Assembly: GCF_000317535.1 (NCBI RefSeq) | Contig: NC_019757.1 | Location: 5,483,501-5,547,500 of the forward strand | DNA from: Cylindrospermum stagnale PCC 7417 | GTDB taxonomy: Bacteria; Cyanobacteriota; Cyanobacteriia; Cyanobacteriales; Nostocaceae | Reading direction: 5' to 3' | Length of the DNA stretch: 64,000 nucleotides | In this document: positions 14,873 to 23,784 of the stretch, one piece after another | Position numbering within the stretch: the first letter of the stretch is position 1 | How the letters are laid out: each line of letters begins with the position of its first letter | Position numbers and translations under genes: made by a program | Notes under the pieces: generated by a model | Seen by the model: the letters and a program-made list of their open reading frames with translations, nothing else | Databases searched by the model: none | What the model was told of the DNA's origin: nothing

Positions 14873-17170
14873 CTAACCCGTAAGAAAAATGTAGGCGCCC
14901 CAAGCCTGTGCAGCAACTGCCAAAATAGTAGACCAAATGGGATGAGAACTATGAATGGTTTTACCATTTTGAGTTTCCAAGGTTTGGATATCGATCCAGG
15001 GCGTTGCTCCTCGCCGAAACCAGCCTGTGACTGTAATCCGCCGACCAATCCAGTCTTGGGGATTGACCGACTGCCCCAGCCCATACATGTGGTGTAATTT
15101 CACTAAACCTGTGCTGGTTTGTAGGATTAAGTCTTGTGTTAGGCAGTTGCTAATACCACTACGACCCAATAGCTTACCGACGAGACACACGCTAATACTG
15201 TCAATCGGCAGGGTAGAGGGGTTAGCTAATAGATTGGGCAGCTGATCATCAGTTTGCACGGTGGCTCCTCTGATATCAGGAAAAAAGGAATTAATCCGCA
15301 TGACTGTGCCGATGCTAAAGCCAATCAGCAGGCATCCTGTAACGAAAGACCAATCTTGATAGATCCATTTCAAGTTTAATAACTTGAGTGCGAAGACTAA
15401 TTGCCAAGTCAGCCAAATCAAACCAGCAAACACAAAACCTAGGGGAATTCCTAACCAGGGGGCGATTTGTAATAAGAAGGACTGAGGCTTAACTTTTAAA
15501 GACTGTTGGTTTGTCAGATGTAGTTCGGTTTCTAGATGCCAGTGGCGAGCTATTTGGCAGAGGCGTTCAATGCGATCGCCAATTAAGGGGTGGCTATTGT
15601 TGATCGTAAACCATCGGCGGTAGGGATTGAAGTTTTCCCACATCAAGAATGATTCAAAGGAAATACGACCTGCAATACTTCCCAAAGCGAGACTTTGTTG
15701 GTAGCCTACTGGTGCCAGGAGATTTAAGCTTTCTAACTGCCAACTTGTGTGTTCAAGTTTGGCGATATCGGCAGCAATCCCCATCGCCATTTTGAGTAAA
15801 GCGCGAATTAGGGCGTTGGGGTTGCCGGTAATTTCGGCAGCGGTGCGATCGCTATGGTAAAGCCGCAACCGGGAATTAAGCAAAGCAGTACCAGTCAATA
15901 AACACCAAACTCCATAGGCAAAACTAGCGATAACTGTCATCGTCCAGCGCCAAATTCCCTGTTTGCTCCTGTCTCCCCAAACTGAAGCTTGCTGATATAG
16001 CCTGTAAACCGGCAGTGTCACCAGTAACACCAAAGACATCACGGGCAAATCCCAGCGCCCAATCTGTCCTAGTCCAAGGGCATAGATAGCGGCAATTTCG
16101 TCATCCGCCAGTTGCTCTAACAGCCCCTGGCTCACCACTATTCTGGCAGTGCGGGGGAGATTGCCATAGGTGAAGATGATTGGTGCCGCCATTGGCAAAA
16201 TCTGCAATTTAGGTACAGGTCTACGTTTTTGTTGGCTAGTACGTTGTAGCACCCGGACTGCTTCGCGACTGTAGGTATGCAAGACCTCTTTAGTTAACTG
16301 TCGCTGACTATAAAAGTTTGCCAGTAGCCGATCTAGCAACCAGGGGGAAACGGCGATTAGTAAAACTAATACTAGTAGTAAACCTATGCTAGGGTCATGG
16401 TATAAAAGCTGCAATGGCTCCAGAAATGGAAGTTTGACTAAAATCTGGTTGATGATACTCATTGCTAACTTGAGGATTTCCCGCAATATCCAGAACAGGG
16501 CAATGAATGTGCCTACTGCCAGCAGCCGCGAGGGGATTAAGTTCGGCTTACGCAAGGGTTGCCATACTTTAGCCCGTCTTGCTTGTCGCCAATAAATGCT
16601 GAATGGTTCGGTTTTGGCGTTGCTGTTTGTGCCAATCAAGGCACTTGGGGGCACAGCAGGTGCTTCTATTAAGTTATCTGGGAAGTCACTAGCAGCTGTT
16701 GTCGGGGAAGTAGTGGTATTGGTTTCTAAATCTGGGAAGCCATTAGATGGTGAGGCAGCAGAGTTAGCAGTATTGGTTTCTAATACTGATTGTTTTGGCT
16801 GCTGTGGTGATGCCGCCGCGACTGGAGAAGAATCCTGACTGGAATTATCAAAGGCAACAAATCCAGTGGCAATTTTTTTGGCTGATTTTTCCGGGTTTTT
16901 ACGTTTTGTCAAATGTTCAAGAGCGCGTGTTGCCCACTCTTGAACTTGCTGATTATTACTCTCAATCAAATGCTCACACAGGGCGATCGCTTTGGGAACT
17001 TCGCCACTGCGTGCATAAGCCATGACTAAACCAACCTGGGCTTGTAAGCTAGCTTTGAGATTGTCTTGGTTGCTGGCAATCGGTTCTAGTTGGGTAATTG
17101 CTGTATGGTAATTTCCCTGCTTGAGGGCAACTAATCCAGCCTCCAAAGACGATTCGACATGTGAAGGCAT
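14873..17170 (-). CDS. TPR-membrane protein with degenerate M48 peptidase domain
   Basis: The ATG at 17170 (MPSHVESSLEAG) is preferred over an in-frame TTG at 17218, giving 765 residues. TPR-like repeats (about 5-85) are followed by a low-complexity linker, two membrane segments (about 215-295) and an M48-like domain (from about 300). Further membrane segments and an OB-like C-terminus (DWIGRRITVTGWFRRG) complete it. Where active M48 enzymes have HExxH, this reads YALGLGQIGRWD, so both His and the Glu are missing (plus strand 16058-16080). It is probably a non-catalytic relative. The stop codon abuts heptamer-like sequence. Confidence 0.75.
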   Translation of the reverse strand: MPSHVESSLEAGLVALKQGNYHTAITQLEPIASNQDNLKASLQAQVGLVMAYARSGEVPKAIALCEHLIESNNQQVQEWATRALEHLTKRKNPEKSAKKIATGFVAFDNSSQDSSPVAAASPQQPKQSVLETNTANSAASPSNGFPDLETNTTTSPTTAASDFPDNLIEAPAVPPSALIGTNSNAKTEPFSIYWRQARRAKVWQPLRKPNLIPSRLLAVGTFIALFWILREILKLAMSIINQILVKLPFLEPLQLLYHDPSIGLLLVLVLLIAVSPWLLDRLLANFYSQRQLTKEVLHTYSREAVRVLQRTSQQKRRPVPKLQILPMAAPIIFTYGNLPRTARIVVSQGLLEQLADDEIAAIYALGLGQIGRWDLPVMSLVLLVTLPVYRLYQQASVWGDRSKQGIWRWTMTVIASFAYGVWCLLTGTALLNSRLRLYHSDRTAAEITGNPNALIRALLKMAMGIAADIAKLEHTSWQLESLNLLAPVGYQQSLALGSIAGRISFESFLMWENFNPYRRWFTINNSHPLIGDRIERLCQIARHWHLETELHLTNQQSLKVKPQSFLLQIAPWLGIPLGFVFAGLIWLTWQLVFALKLLNLKWIYQDWSFVTGCLLIGFSIGTVMRINSFFPDIRGATVQTDDQLPNLLANPSTLPIDSISVCLVGKLLGRSGISNCLTQDLILQTSTGLVKLHHMYGLGQSVNPQDWIGRRITVTGWFRRGATPWIDIQTLETQNGKTIHSSHPIWSTILAVAAQAWGAYIFLTG

Positions 17171-17281
17171 ACAAATTCTGGCACTCCAATTTCTTCTAAC
17201 TGATTCACGTTTGTGCAAAAGTGCGTTCTTCAGCTACCCTGATAATCAAAGTGCGTCCCCGTGCGGTTGCTAACGAGTGAA

Positions 17282-18910
17282 TTATCCCTCCACAGGTTGT
17301 TGACCGGAAAATACTGGGGCGATCGCGCTTAATTTCAACTCTGGATGATCTCCCGCTAACTGTTGGCAATTCCATTCATTCCGGAAAAGCAACACCGGGC
17401 GTCCCATGTTGTCTTTGACTGTAGTAGTGTTGAATAAACGTCCCACCTTATTTAAAGCTTCCCAACCACCATCAACCCAACGAGCGACACTATAGGGCAA
17501 TAATTCTAGTAAGGTTTCCACGCCGTACTCATTTTGTAAGCGGAACTGCACCACCTCAAATTGCAACTGACCCACCGCCGCCAAAATTGGATCGCGTTTG
17601 GCTTCATCAATTGAGTGCATAATTTGCACAGCACCTTCTTCTCGTAATTCAGCAATACCTTTTTGGAATTGCTTAAACTTCGAGGGGTTGGGGTTTCTCA
17701 GGGTAGCAAACAGTTCTGGCGAGAAGTAAGGAATTCCCTCATATTCGAGCTTTTGACCTGTATAAATTGTATCGCCAATCGCGAAAACGCCAGGATTATT
17801 CAAACCAATCACATCGCCAGGATAAGCTACATCAATCGATTCCCGTTCTTGAGCAAAAAGTTTTTGCGGACGAGACAGACGGACGACTTTGCCAGTGCGA
17901 GCATGATTCACTGTCATATCTTTTTCAAACTTTCCCGTACAGACCCGGATAAAAGCGACGCGATCGCGATGCTTCGGGTCCATATTCGCTTGCAGTTTGA
18001 AAACAAACCCAGAAAAATCCGGGTAGGTAGGGGCAACTTCACCAACGCTGCTGTTGTGATTACCCGGTTTCAGGGCATAGTCCAAGAAGTACTTGAGGAA
18101 TAACTCCACTCCAAAGTTAGTCATGGCGCTACCAAAGAACACAGGCGTCATTTTTCCTTGATGCACCAAGTCTAAATCTAGTTCCGACCCCGCTCCTTCC
18201 AACAGTTCTAAATCATTTTTCAGTTGGTAGTAAAGCTGTTCTTCTAGGAGTTCTTCAATTTTGGCATCACCCCAATCAATCATCGTATCCTTGGCTTCCC
18301 GGCTACCGTGGGCGCTACGTTCAAACAGGTGAATTTGTTGTTTGTGACGGTCAAACACACCTTTAAAGCGATCGCCCATCCCAATCGGCCAGTTGACTGC
18401 ATAGGTCTGCAAACCCAACTCTTGCTCAATCTCGTCCAACAAATCCAGCGGTTCTCTTCCCGGACGGTCGAGTTTATTGATAAAAGTGAAAATAGGGATA
18501 CCGCGCAACTTACACACTTCAAACAGTTTGCGAGTTTGCGGTTCCAAACCTTTGGCTACATCTATTAGCATCACCGCATTATCTGCGGCGGCTAGGGTGC
18601 GATAAGTATCTTCACTGAAATCTTGGTGTCCAGGAGTGTCTAGCAAATTTATCTGACAGTTCCGGTATTCAAACTGCAACACCGTAGAAGTAATAGAAAT
18701 ACCCCGTTGTTGTTCCATAGCCATCCAGTCAGAAGTAGCTTTGCGCTGGGCCCGCCGCGCCTTCACCGCCCCAGCTTCGTGAATTGCACCTCCGTATAAA
18801 AGCAGCTTTTCTGTAAGTGTCGTTTTACCAGCATCAGGGTGAGAAATAATCGCAAAGTTGCGGCGCAGTTCAACTGCTTGCAGCAATTCAGACTCAAGTT
18901 CGGTTGTCAT
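17282..18910 (-). CDS. prfC: Peptide chain release factor 3
   Basis: A 542-residue translational GTPase. The G domain has [20 protein letters not shown] (G1), [13 protein letters not shown] (G2), [16 protein letters not shown] (G3), [14 protein letters not shown] (G4) and a typical RF3 C-terminal domain ([13 protein letters not shown]). It removes RF1 and RF2 from the ribosome after peptide release. Length matches the family (about 530). prmC, which methylates RF1/RF2, is also in this window. The gene stands alone, with its start about 130 bp from the divergent DUF4870 gene. Confidence 0.95.
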   Translation of the reverse strand: MTTELESELLQAVELRRNFAIISHPDAGKTTLTEKLLLYGGAIHEAGAVKARRAQRKATSDWMAMEQQRGISITSTVLQFEYRNCQINLLDTPGHQDFSEDTYRTLAAADNAVMLIDVAKGLEPQTRKLFEVCKLRGIPIFTFINKLDRPGREPLDLLDEIEQELGLQTYAVNWPIGMGDRFKGVFDRHKQQIHLFERSAHGSREAKDTMIDWGDAKIEELLEEQLYYQLKNDLELLEGAGSELDLDLVHQGKMTPVFFGSAMTNFGVELFLKYFLDYALKPGNHNSSVGEVAPTYPDFSGFVFKLQANMDPKHRDRVAFIRVCTGKFEKDMTVNHARTGKVVRLSRPQKLFAQERESIDVAYPGDVIGLNNPGVFAIGDTIYTGQKLEYEGIPYFSPELFATLRNPNPSKFKQFQKGIAELREEGAVQIMHSIDEAKRDPILAAVGQLQFEVVQFRLQNEYGVETLLELLPYSVARWVDGGWEALNKVGRLFNTTTVKDNMGRPVLLFRNEWNCQQLAGDHPELKLSAIAPVFSGQQPVEG

Positions 18911-19043
18911 CAGTGTATTTGTTCGCTTGTAAATTAACTTAACTTAATTTTTTACCACTCTAGCGAGTCTTTTAATCTTAAGACAAGGTTGCTCGTGATA
19001 GGGTCGTAATATCGCTAACCATCTGAAGTAATAGGAGAAAACA

Positions 19044-19403
19044 ATGTACGACTCAGACAAGCGAAAGTTATTATCTGCTCTCTGTCATGGAGCCATCTTT
19101 TTTAGTACTGCGGTTGTTTCTGTGGGTTTACCGATTGCCATCCTCTTCGTATCTGATGATCCTGTGGTTAAAAGTAATGCCAAAGAATCTATCAATTTCC
19201 ACTTTAATGTCTGGTTTTATGGGGCGATTCTGGGAGCGCTGTTTTTTCTAACTGGTTGGTTACTTTTACCACTAGTAGTCTTGCTACCACTAGCAGGTTT
19301 AGGGTATCTACTACACTGGGGACTAACTATTTGGGCACTTACCCATGTTTTTAGCGATCCAGATCAACCCTTTCGTTATCCATTTATTTTCCGTGTCTTG
19401 TAG
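19044..19403 (+). CDS. DUF4870 (Tic20-like) membrane protein
   Basis: A 119-residue protein with four hydrophobic segments. It begins with a polar DSDKRKLLSALCHGAIFF and carries the SNAKESINFHFNVWFYG motif typical of DUF4870 proteins, which are distantly related to Tic20. It has a short polar end (SDPDQPFRYPFIFRVL). An AGGAGA ribosome-binding site precedes the ATG. Function is unknown. It lies upstream of hemB on the same strand but is separated by about 285 bp with a hairpin, so they are probably not one operon. Confidence 0.8.
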   Translation: MYDSDKRKLLSALCHGAIFFSTAVVSVGLPIAILFVSDDPVVKSNAKESINFHFNVWFYGAILGALFFLTGWLLLPLVVLLPLAGLGYLLHWGLTIWALTHVFSDPDQPFRYPFIFRVL

Positions 19404-19617
19404 CACAAATTATGGTAATTAGTAATTAGGTTTTTCACCAATCAGGTATGCCCTATTACTCAATTTCCCTAATTAATTGGATATAATTTTAAGATTGTTT
19501 TTTCAACTGTCTGTTGGCGAGATGTCAACCAAGCTGTAAAATACAAAATTGCCCCACAGCTTCATCAACAGCAGGGCAAAAGACAGTTAAGCACTGTTTG
19601 TAGTTTGTCTGAAGGTC

Positions 19618-19638
19618 GCAAGGCAAAACCTTGCTTTT
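19618..19638 (+). terminator. Hairpin upstream of hemB
   Basis: GCAAGG (19618-19623) and CCTTGC (19629-19634) form a 6-bp stem with a CAAAA loop, followed by TTTTGTG. It could terminate the upstream transcript or act in the hemB leader, since the hemB ATG is only 54 nt downstream. Confidence 0.45.
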
Positions 19639-19687
19639 GTGACGCTTTGTTTTGTGTCCATCGCGTTGTTTTTCTTGATAAAACTTT

Positions 19688-20668
19688 ATGTTTCCAACTC
19701 ATCGTCCCCGCCGTCTGCGTACCCATCCCCAATTACGTCGGATGGTTCGTGAAACTGTTTTAACAACAAGTGATTTAATTTACCCATTGTTTGCTGTACC
19801 GGGCGAGGGAATAGCCAATGAAGTGAAATCTATGCCGGGAGTTTACCAACTTTCGGTAGATAAAATTGTTGAAGAAGCTAAGGAAGTTTATGACTTAGGA
19901 ATTCCCGCGATTATTCTCTTTGGAATTCCTGCGGAAAAAGATATAGATGCTACTGGTGCTTGGCATGATTGTGGCATTGTCCAAAAAGCAGCAACAGCAG
20001 TAAAAGCAGCAGTTCCAGATTTAATTGTTATTGCTGATACTTGTCTTTGTGAATATACTAGCCACGGTCATTGTGGTTATCTACAAGTAGGTGATTTGAC
20101 AGGACGGGTTTTAAATGACCCCACTTTAGAATTACTCAAGAAAACAGCAGTTTCCCAAGCACAAGCCGGTGCTGATATCATCGCACCTTCCGGAATGATG
20201 GATGGTTTTGTCCAAGCAATTCGTCAAGGTTTGGATGCGGCGGGATTTGAAGATACGCCGATTATGTCTTATGCTGCTAAATACGCTTCAGCTTATTACG
20301 GCCCATTTAGAGATGCAGCTGACTCAACACCGCAATTTGGCGACAGACGCACTTACCAAATGGACCCAGGTAACGCCCGCGAAGCCATCAAAGAAATTGA
20401 GTTGGATATTGCTGAAGGCGCTGATATGCTCATGGTTAAGCCGGCTTTGGCATACATGGATATTATCTGGCGTGTGAAGGAAGCGAGTAATTTACCAGTA
20501 GCTGCTTACAATGTTTCTGGTGAGTATTCAATGGTGAAAGCCGCTGCGCTTAACGGCTGGGTTGATGAACAGCGCATAGTTTTGGAAACTTTAACCGGCT
20601 TTAAGCGTGCTGGTGCTGATTTGATTTTGACCTACCATGCTAAAGATGCGGCTAGGTGGTTGGGGTAA
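19688..20668 (+). CDS. hemB: Delta-aminolevulinic acid dehydratase (porphobilinogen synthase)
   Basis: A 326-residue enzyme that condenses two 5-aminolevulinate molecules to porphobilinogen, for haem, chlorophyll and bilin synthesis. It carries [10 protein letters not shown], the Lys-bearing [15 protein letters not shown] and the Schiff-base Lys in [14 protein letters not shown]. The metal site reads [15 protein letters not shown]. The three Cys indicate the zinc-binding type rather than the Asp-rich magnesium type of plants. Length is normal and the gene looks single. Confidence 0.96.
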   Translation: MFPTHRPRRLRTHPQLRRMVRETVLTTSDLIYPLFAVPGEGIANEVKSMPGVYQLSVDKIVEEAKEVYDLGIPAIILFGIPAEKDIDATGAWHDCGIVQKAATAVKAAVPDLIVIADTCLCEYTSHGHCGYLQVGDLTGRVLNDPTLELLKKTAVSQAQAGADIIAPSGMMDGFVQAIRQGLDAAGFEDTPIMSYAAKYASAYYGPFRDAADSTPQFGDRRTYQMDPGNAREAIKEIELDIAEGADMLMVKPALAYMDIIWRVKEASNLPVAAYNVSGEYSMVKAAALNGWVDEQRIVLETLTGFKRAGADLILTYHAKDAARWLG

Positions 20669-20971
20669 GTTAAATAAATCTCACGCAAAGGCGCAAAGGC
20701 GCAAAGAGAATTTGAGTGTCTTTGTGTTTGGGCGTGAGATAGTTTTATTTTGGATGCAGTTGTGGCTGGGTTGAGGAGATAGAATAGGCTAAAGTCTGGA
20801 CAAGTAAAAATTCTAGACGGTTAATAGTTATGTCTCAGCGATACTCAATCGAACAAATTCCTGTCAACTTTAACAAAATTAATGATTGTCCTATTTAGCG
20901 GAAGTGTTTTTTAAATTTTACCGTTCTATCTTAAGGACTAGAGAATGCCTATGGTTAAAAAAATAACAAAA
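20669..20971. other. Intergenic region downstream of hemB
   Basis: About 300 bases. An imperfect long hairpin at 20680-20740 (CTCACGC paired with GCGTGAG, containing GGCGCAAA repeats) is probably a dispersed Nostoc-type repeat that may also terminate hemB. A 22-codon open frame starting with ATG at 20830 (MSQRYSIEQIPVNFNK) could be a truncated gene start. Nothing else is recognisable. Confidence 0.4.
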
Positions 20972-21322
20972 TTACATTATGAAAATAATATCCGAAACAA
21001 GATTCAAGGAATTCTTAAGCAAATACCCTGATGCTAAAGCAAGCAACAAGCGAACAGCTTCTTTTTGCTCACGGAAAAGTGCCATCAGTAGTGGTGTGGA
21101 ATCATGATTAGCATCCCAAGTATCAACGGCTGCACCATGCCGAAGCAACAGAACTAGAGTTTCAATTGCACCACCATCTTCAAGTTGCTCAATTGCCTCA
21201 TGTAACGGTGTCCATCCTGGAGATTCCGAGCGAAGACTGTTTGGATCAGCTTTGCGTGACAGCAATTCGGCAATGCGGTCTAGATTTTGGGTTTCGATCG
21301 CTTCAAAGAGATCCATTAACAT
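20972..21322 (-). CDS. Ankyrin-repeat protein, probably C-terminally truncated
   Basis: A 116-residue protein with two to three ankyrin repeats (GWTPLHEAIEQLEDGGAIET, LVLLLRHGAAVDTWDANHDS and TPLLMALFREQKEAVRLLL). Ankyrin repeats mediate protein contacts. The third repeat breaks off after RLLLALASG and ends in an unrelated hydrophobic tail (YLLKNSLNLVSDIIFIM), which suggests truncation by a frameshift or deletion. The ATG at 21316 is an alternative start. It begins an accessory cluster on the same strand as two unknown genes. Confidence 0.6.
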   Translation of the reverse strand: MLMDLFEAIETQNLDRIAELLSRKADPNSLRSESPGWTPLHEAIEQLEDGGAIETLVLLLRHGAAVDTWDANHDSTPLLMALFREQKEAVRLLLALASGYLLKNSLNLVSDIIFIM

Positions 21323-21408
21323 AATTTATTTATCTGCCATTGGGTGACCTGGTGCACAGTTGACCTTTTCAAGAGCCAAACAATGTTGAAGTCCACTTCT
21401 CAATTCGT

Positions 21409-21696
21409 TTATAGCTTTCTCCTGATAATTTCTTTTAGCTCTTGGGGTGCAACACTTGCAATAGCTGCTCCCAAATCAGGACGAACAACCCACCACCACA
21501 GCAAGGTTTCTAAAAGGCTTGGTGGCTCATCATTGGGACACCATTCAATATAACCTTCATTTACACCAACAAGATTGGCACAAATATCGTTAGCTATAGC
21601 AACACGTTCATCTAATCTTTTAAACTGTACGATATCTTGCCAATTCACTTCATTGGGAATTGAGTTTAAAATTGCTTGTAAATCTAGAGTTAGCAT
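21409..21696 (-). CDS. Hypothetical protein (95 aa)
   Basis: A 95-residue soluble, acidic protein with no recognisable motif. It has a Trp-rich core (LLETLLWWWVVRP) and starts MLTLDLQAILNSIP. It lies between the 192-frame unknown gene (32 bp spacing) and the ankyrin gene on the same strand, so the three may be co-transcribed. The overlapping plus-strand open frame is a shadow. I know no function. Confidence 0.5.
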   Translation of the reverse strand: MLTLDLQAILNSIPNEVNWQDIVQFKRLDERVAIANDICANLVGVNEGYIEWCPNDEPPSLLETLLWWWVVRPDLGAAIASVAPQELKEIIRRKL

Positions 21697-21727
21697 TAAA
21701 CTGTTTCTCCAAAAGTTCTAATAACTC

Positions 21728-22204
21728 TCACGCCAAAATCTTGCTGTTCTTCAAATGACTGACTGGGGAAGTAAGAAGAGTCCGACAGGTGCGAAAAACA
21801 TTTCGTAGCGATTCTAGGCGTTCGTGAGAAAAAGCAAATTTCAGGATGTTGATGAGTCGTCCCCAAGCGTACAATTGTGCAGAGCTATTGGCTTGGCGAA
21901 ATTTTTGGCTATAAAACTCTTTCCAGAACTCTGGCGCTTTGTGTGTCTTTTGCTTGCGCCAACGTTTGCGCCAAGTCAGTATATCTTGATTTGTCGGGGG
22001 TGCTGCTTCTAAAATGGGCGGTAAATCGGCGTAACTGACAAACCTGACGAGATGTTCGGCGATTACTAATATTACATTCGGCCAGCAGCGGATTTCTTTG
22101 ATTTCGGTAACTGGTATATTGAGGAGGAGCGCGATCGCATCTTCGGTGACAAAGCGGACTAAAGGATTGACGTAGTTCGATTCTGCTCGTTCAATTGTTA
22201 TCAT
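21728..22204 (-). CDS. Hypothetical protein (158 aa)
   Basis: The ATG at 22204 (MITIERAESNYVNPLV) is preferred. The longer open frame reaches 22306, but its extra part translates three tandem 26-bp repeats and looks non-genic. The protein has a helical N-terminal half (VRFVTEDAIALLLNIPVTEI) reminiscent of a small regulatory fold, and a very basic middle (WRKRWRKQKTHKAPEF). I recognise no family. It heads the minus-strand trio with the 95-residue protein and the ankyrin protein. Confidence 0.5.
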   Translation of the reverse strand: MITIERAESNYVNPLVRFVTEDAIALLLNIPVTEIKEIRCWPNVILVIAEHLVRFVSYADLPPILEAAPPTNQDILTWRKRWRKQKTHKAPEFWKEFYSQKFRQANSSAQLYAWGRLINILKFAFSHERLESLRNVFRTCRTLLTSPVSHLKNSKILA

Positions 22205-22205
22205 A

Positions 22206-22283
22206 GTAGATGACCTCGATATTGATATTGGGTAGATAGCCTCGATATTCATGTTGGGTAGATGACCTCGATATTGATATTGG
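22206..22283. repeat. Three tandem 26-bp repeats
   Basis: Three back-to-back copies of a 26-bp unit beginning GTAGATGACCTCGATATTGA. Copies 1 and 3 are identical and the middle copy has four differences. The array abuts the start codon of the 158-residue gene on its 5' side. It may be an operator array or a repeat expansion in the leader. Confidence 0.85.
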
Positions 22284-22427
22284 AGTGTTTCCATCTTCTG
22301 GGTCAATAACTCCCAGCTTTTGGAATTTGTTCTAAATTGTCGGTCGCTCTTTCGTTTGCGAGACTCAGGGGCGATCGCTTTTTATCTATATTAATATTAA
22401 AGGGTATATATATATCTGTTGTCAAGT

Positions 22428-22640
22428 ATGGGTTTGGTTAGGTTGCGGATTCGAGAGTTCGCCGCTGAAAACGGCTGGACATTAAAAGAAGTTGCTGAAC
22501 GTTCTGGGGTAGGCTACAGTGCGCTCAAGGTTTATGCCCGTTCTCCCGGTTTAGCCACTGTTGACGTCACAGCCTTGCACAAACTAGCGCGAACCTTCAA
22601 CGTTTTGATAGAAGACTTGTACGAAATTGTCCAGGATTAA
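22428..22640 (+). CDS. Small Cro/C1-type HTH regulator (copy 1)
   Basis: A 70-residue protein that is nearly all helix-turn-helix: WTLKEVAERSGVGYSALKVY is the HTH core, followed by VTALHKLARTFNVLIEDLYE as in XRE-family regulators. The ATG at 22428 is chosen over a TTG nine bases upstream because the paralogue starts at the same MGLVRLRI. It should bind DNA as a dimer. It is about 74 percent identical (52 of 70 by my count) to the next gene. The upstream region is an AT-rich TATATATA promoter-like stretch, divergent from the 158-residue gene. Confidence 0.8.
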   Translation: MGLVRLRIREFAAENGWTLKEVAERSGVGYSALKVYARSPGLATVDVTALHKLARTFNVLIEDLYEIVQD

Positions 22641-22702
22641 CAAAGCGAATTACAGTATTGATATGGGTTCGCAGCAGTTGATTCCGAAACAGGTGAAAAA
22701 TA

Positions 22703-22915
22703 ATGGGTTTGGTGAGGTTGCGGATTAAAGAATTTGCGGCACAGAAGGGTTGGACGCTAAAAGAAGTTTCTGACCGTTCAGGAATTGCATATACCACGCT
22801 AAAGAATTACGCCAAGTCTCCCGGCTTGGCGACTATGGATGTAACATCTCTTCACAAATTGGCTTGGACATTTGACGTTGTGATGGAAGACTTATACGAA
22901 ATTGTGCAGGAGTAG
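22703..22915 (+). CDS. Small Cro/C1-type HTH regulator (copy 2)
   Basis: A 70-residue paralogue of the preceding gene, starting MGLVRLRIKEFAAQKGW with HTH WTLKEVSDRSGIAYTTLKNY and ending DLYEIVQE. Differences cluster in the recognition helix (GYSALKVYAR versus AYTTLKNYAK), so the two copies may read different operators. The spacing of 62 bp and the same direction suggest a recent tandem duplication. Confidence 0.8.
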   Translation: MGLVRLRIKEFAAQKGWTLKEVSDRSGIAYTTLKNYAKSPGLATMDVTSLHKLAWTFDVVMEDLYEIVQE

Positions 22916-23117
22916 GCGAAAAGTTGCGGCTAGTTGCACAAATCTTTTGGATATTTGACATTTTTATCAAAAAACTGTATTGAAGACTACAGAAATAGGT
23001 ACTGTCTTGTTTGCTAGAGGTGGAAGCGATCGCTTATAAAAGAATATATAGTTAGTAAATTTTCTTCAATTGGCATTTTTATGTCAATCGATTTAATAAA
23101 CAGACTCTAAATTTTTA

Positions 23118-23423
23118 ATGGGAGCGTCGGATATGGATATGCAAGTCCTGAGAGAGCGTGCGGGACTTAGCCGTACAGAGGTAGCCTTCAGGCTTGCAAT
23201 CAGTGAAACCAGCGTTCGCAACTGGGAAGCTGGGCGTACTGAACCGACGATGACACCAAAAAAATATTTAGATGCTTTGCGGCTGTTCAAATGTACACCT
23301 GAAGAGTTAGCAGCCGCCAGTGAAAAATCTATTAATCAGCGACATAAACGTAAACCAGGTAGACCAAAACGCTTTCCAGACAATCAGTTAAATCAAGTGA
23401 CTGATTCGCCAGTGCATAGCTAA
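23118..23423 (+). CDS. XRE-family HTH regulator with AT-hook-like tail
   Basis: A 101-residue protein. Residues 8-70 form a Cro/C1-type HTH domain (LRERAGLSRTEVAFRLAISE, TSVRNWEAGRTEPTM). The C-terminal tail HKRKPGRPKRFPDN contains the GRP core with flanking basics of an AT-hook, which binds the minor groove of AT-rich DNA. It is the third small regulator in a row but only distantly related to the two before it. The start may instead be one of the later Met codons (MDMQVL). Confidence 0.75.
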   Translation: MGASDMDMQVLRERAGLSRTEVAFRLAISETSVRNWEAGRTEPTMTPKKYLDALRLFKCTPEELAAASEKSINQRHKRKPGRPKRFPDNQLNQVTDSPVHS

Positions 23424-23784
23424 TTGTGCAAATTCACGATAGTGCAGCGGGGCAGAAATAACTATCCAGTTGAAAAAATAGAACAAGCATCCTCTTACAA
23501 GCTTTATTGCATGAGTGCCTCTTGCCTACTTGGACTAGCTATTTTTGAACATAGTTACTTAAACTGTCTACTTAGAGGCAAAATAGCAATTAGCATTGAG
23601 AGAGATGATAAAACAACAAAGGACAAAACAAGATATTGATTATCTTGTACATTTTCTCCTTTTGTGTATAGGGTAGGATCTGGGAAAAAGTCAATCTCTA
23701 ACCTAGTGCGTAGCGATCGCTCACAGTATTTGCTTTTGTCAGCACGATAAGATTCTAAAACATTAATCGCAACTAAAGGTCTAA
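23424..23784. other. Intergenic region before pdhB
   Basis: About 360 bases, AT-rich, with a HIP1 site near 23714. I see no credible gene or RNA. An open frame that starts on a TTG directly after the previous stop is not convincing. Confidence 0.5.

Noticed and set aside
21344-21553. A plus-strand open frame with a signal-peptide-like start
   Set aside because: It lies antisense to the 95-residue gene, and its hydrophobic start comes from the complement of that gene.
23424-23639. A 71-codon plus-strand open frame directly after the third HTH gene
   Set aside because: It begins on a TTG adjoining the previous stop, has no ribosome-binding site and no homologous look.
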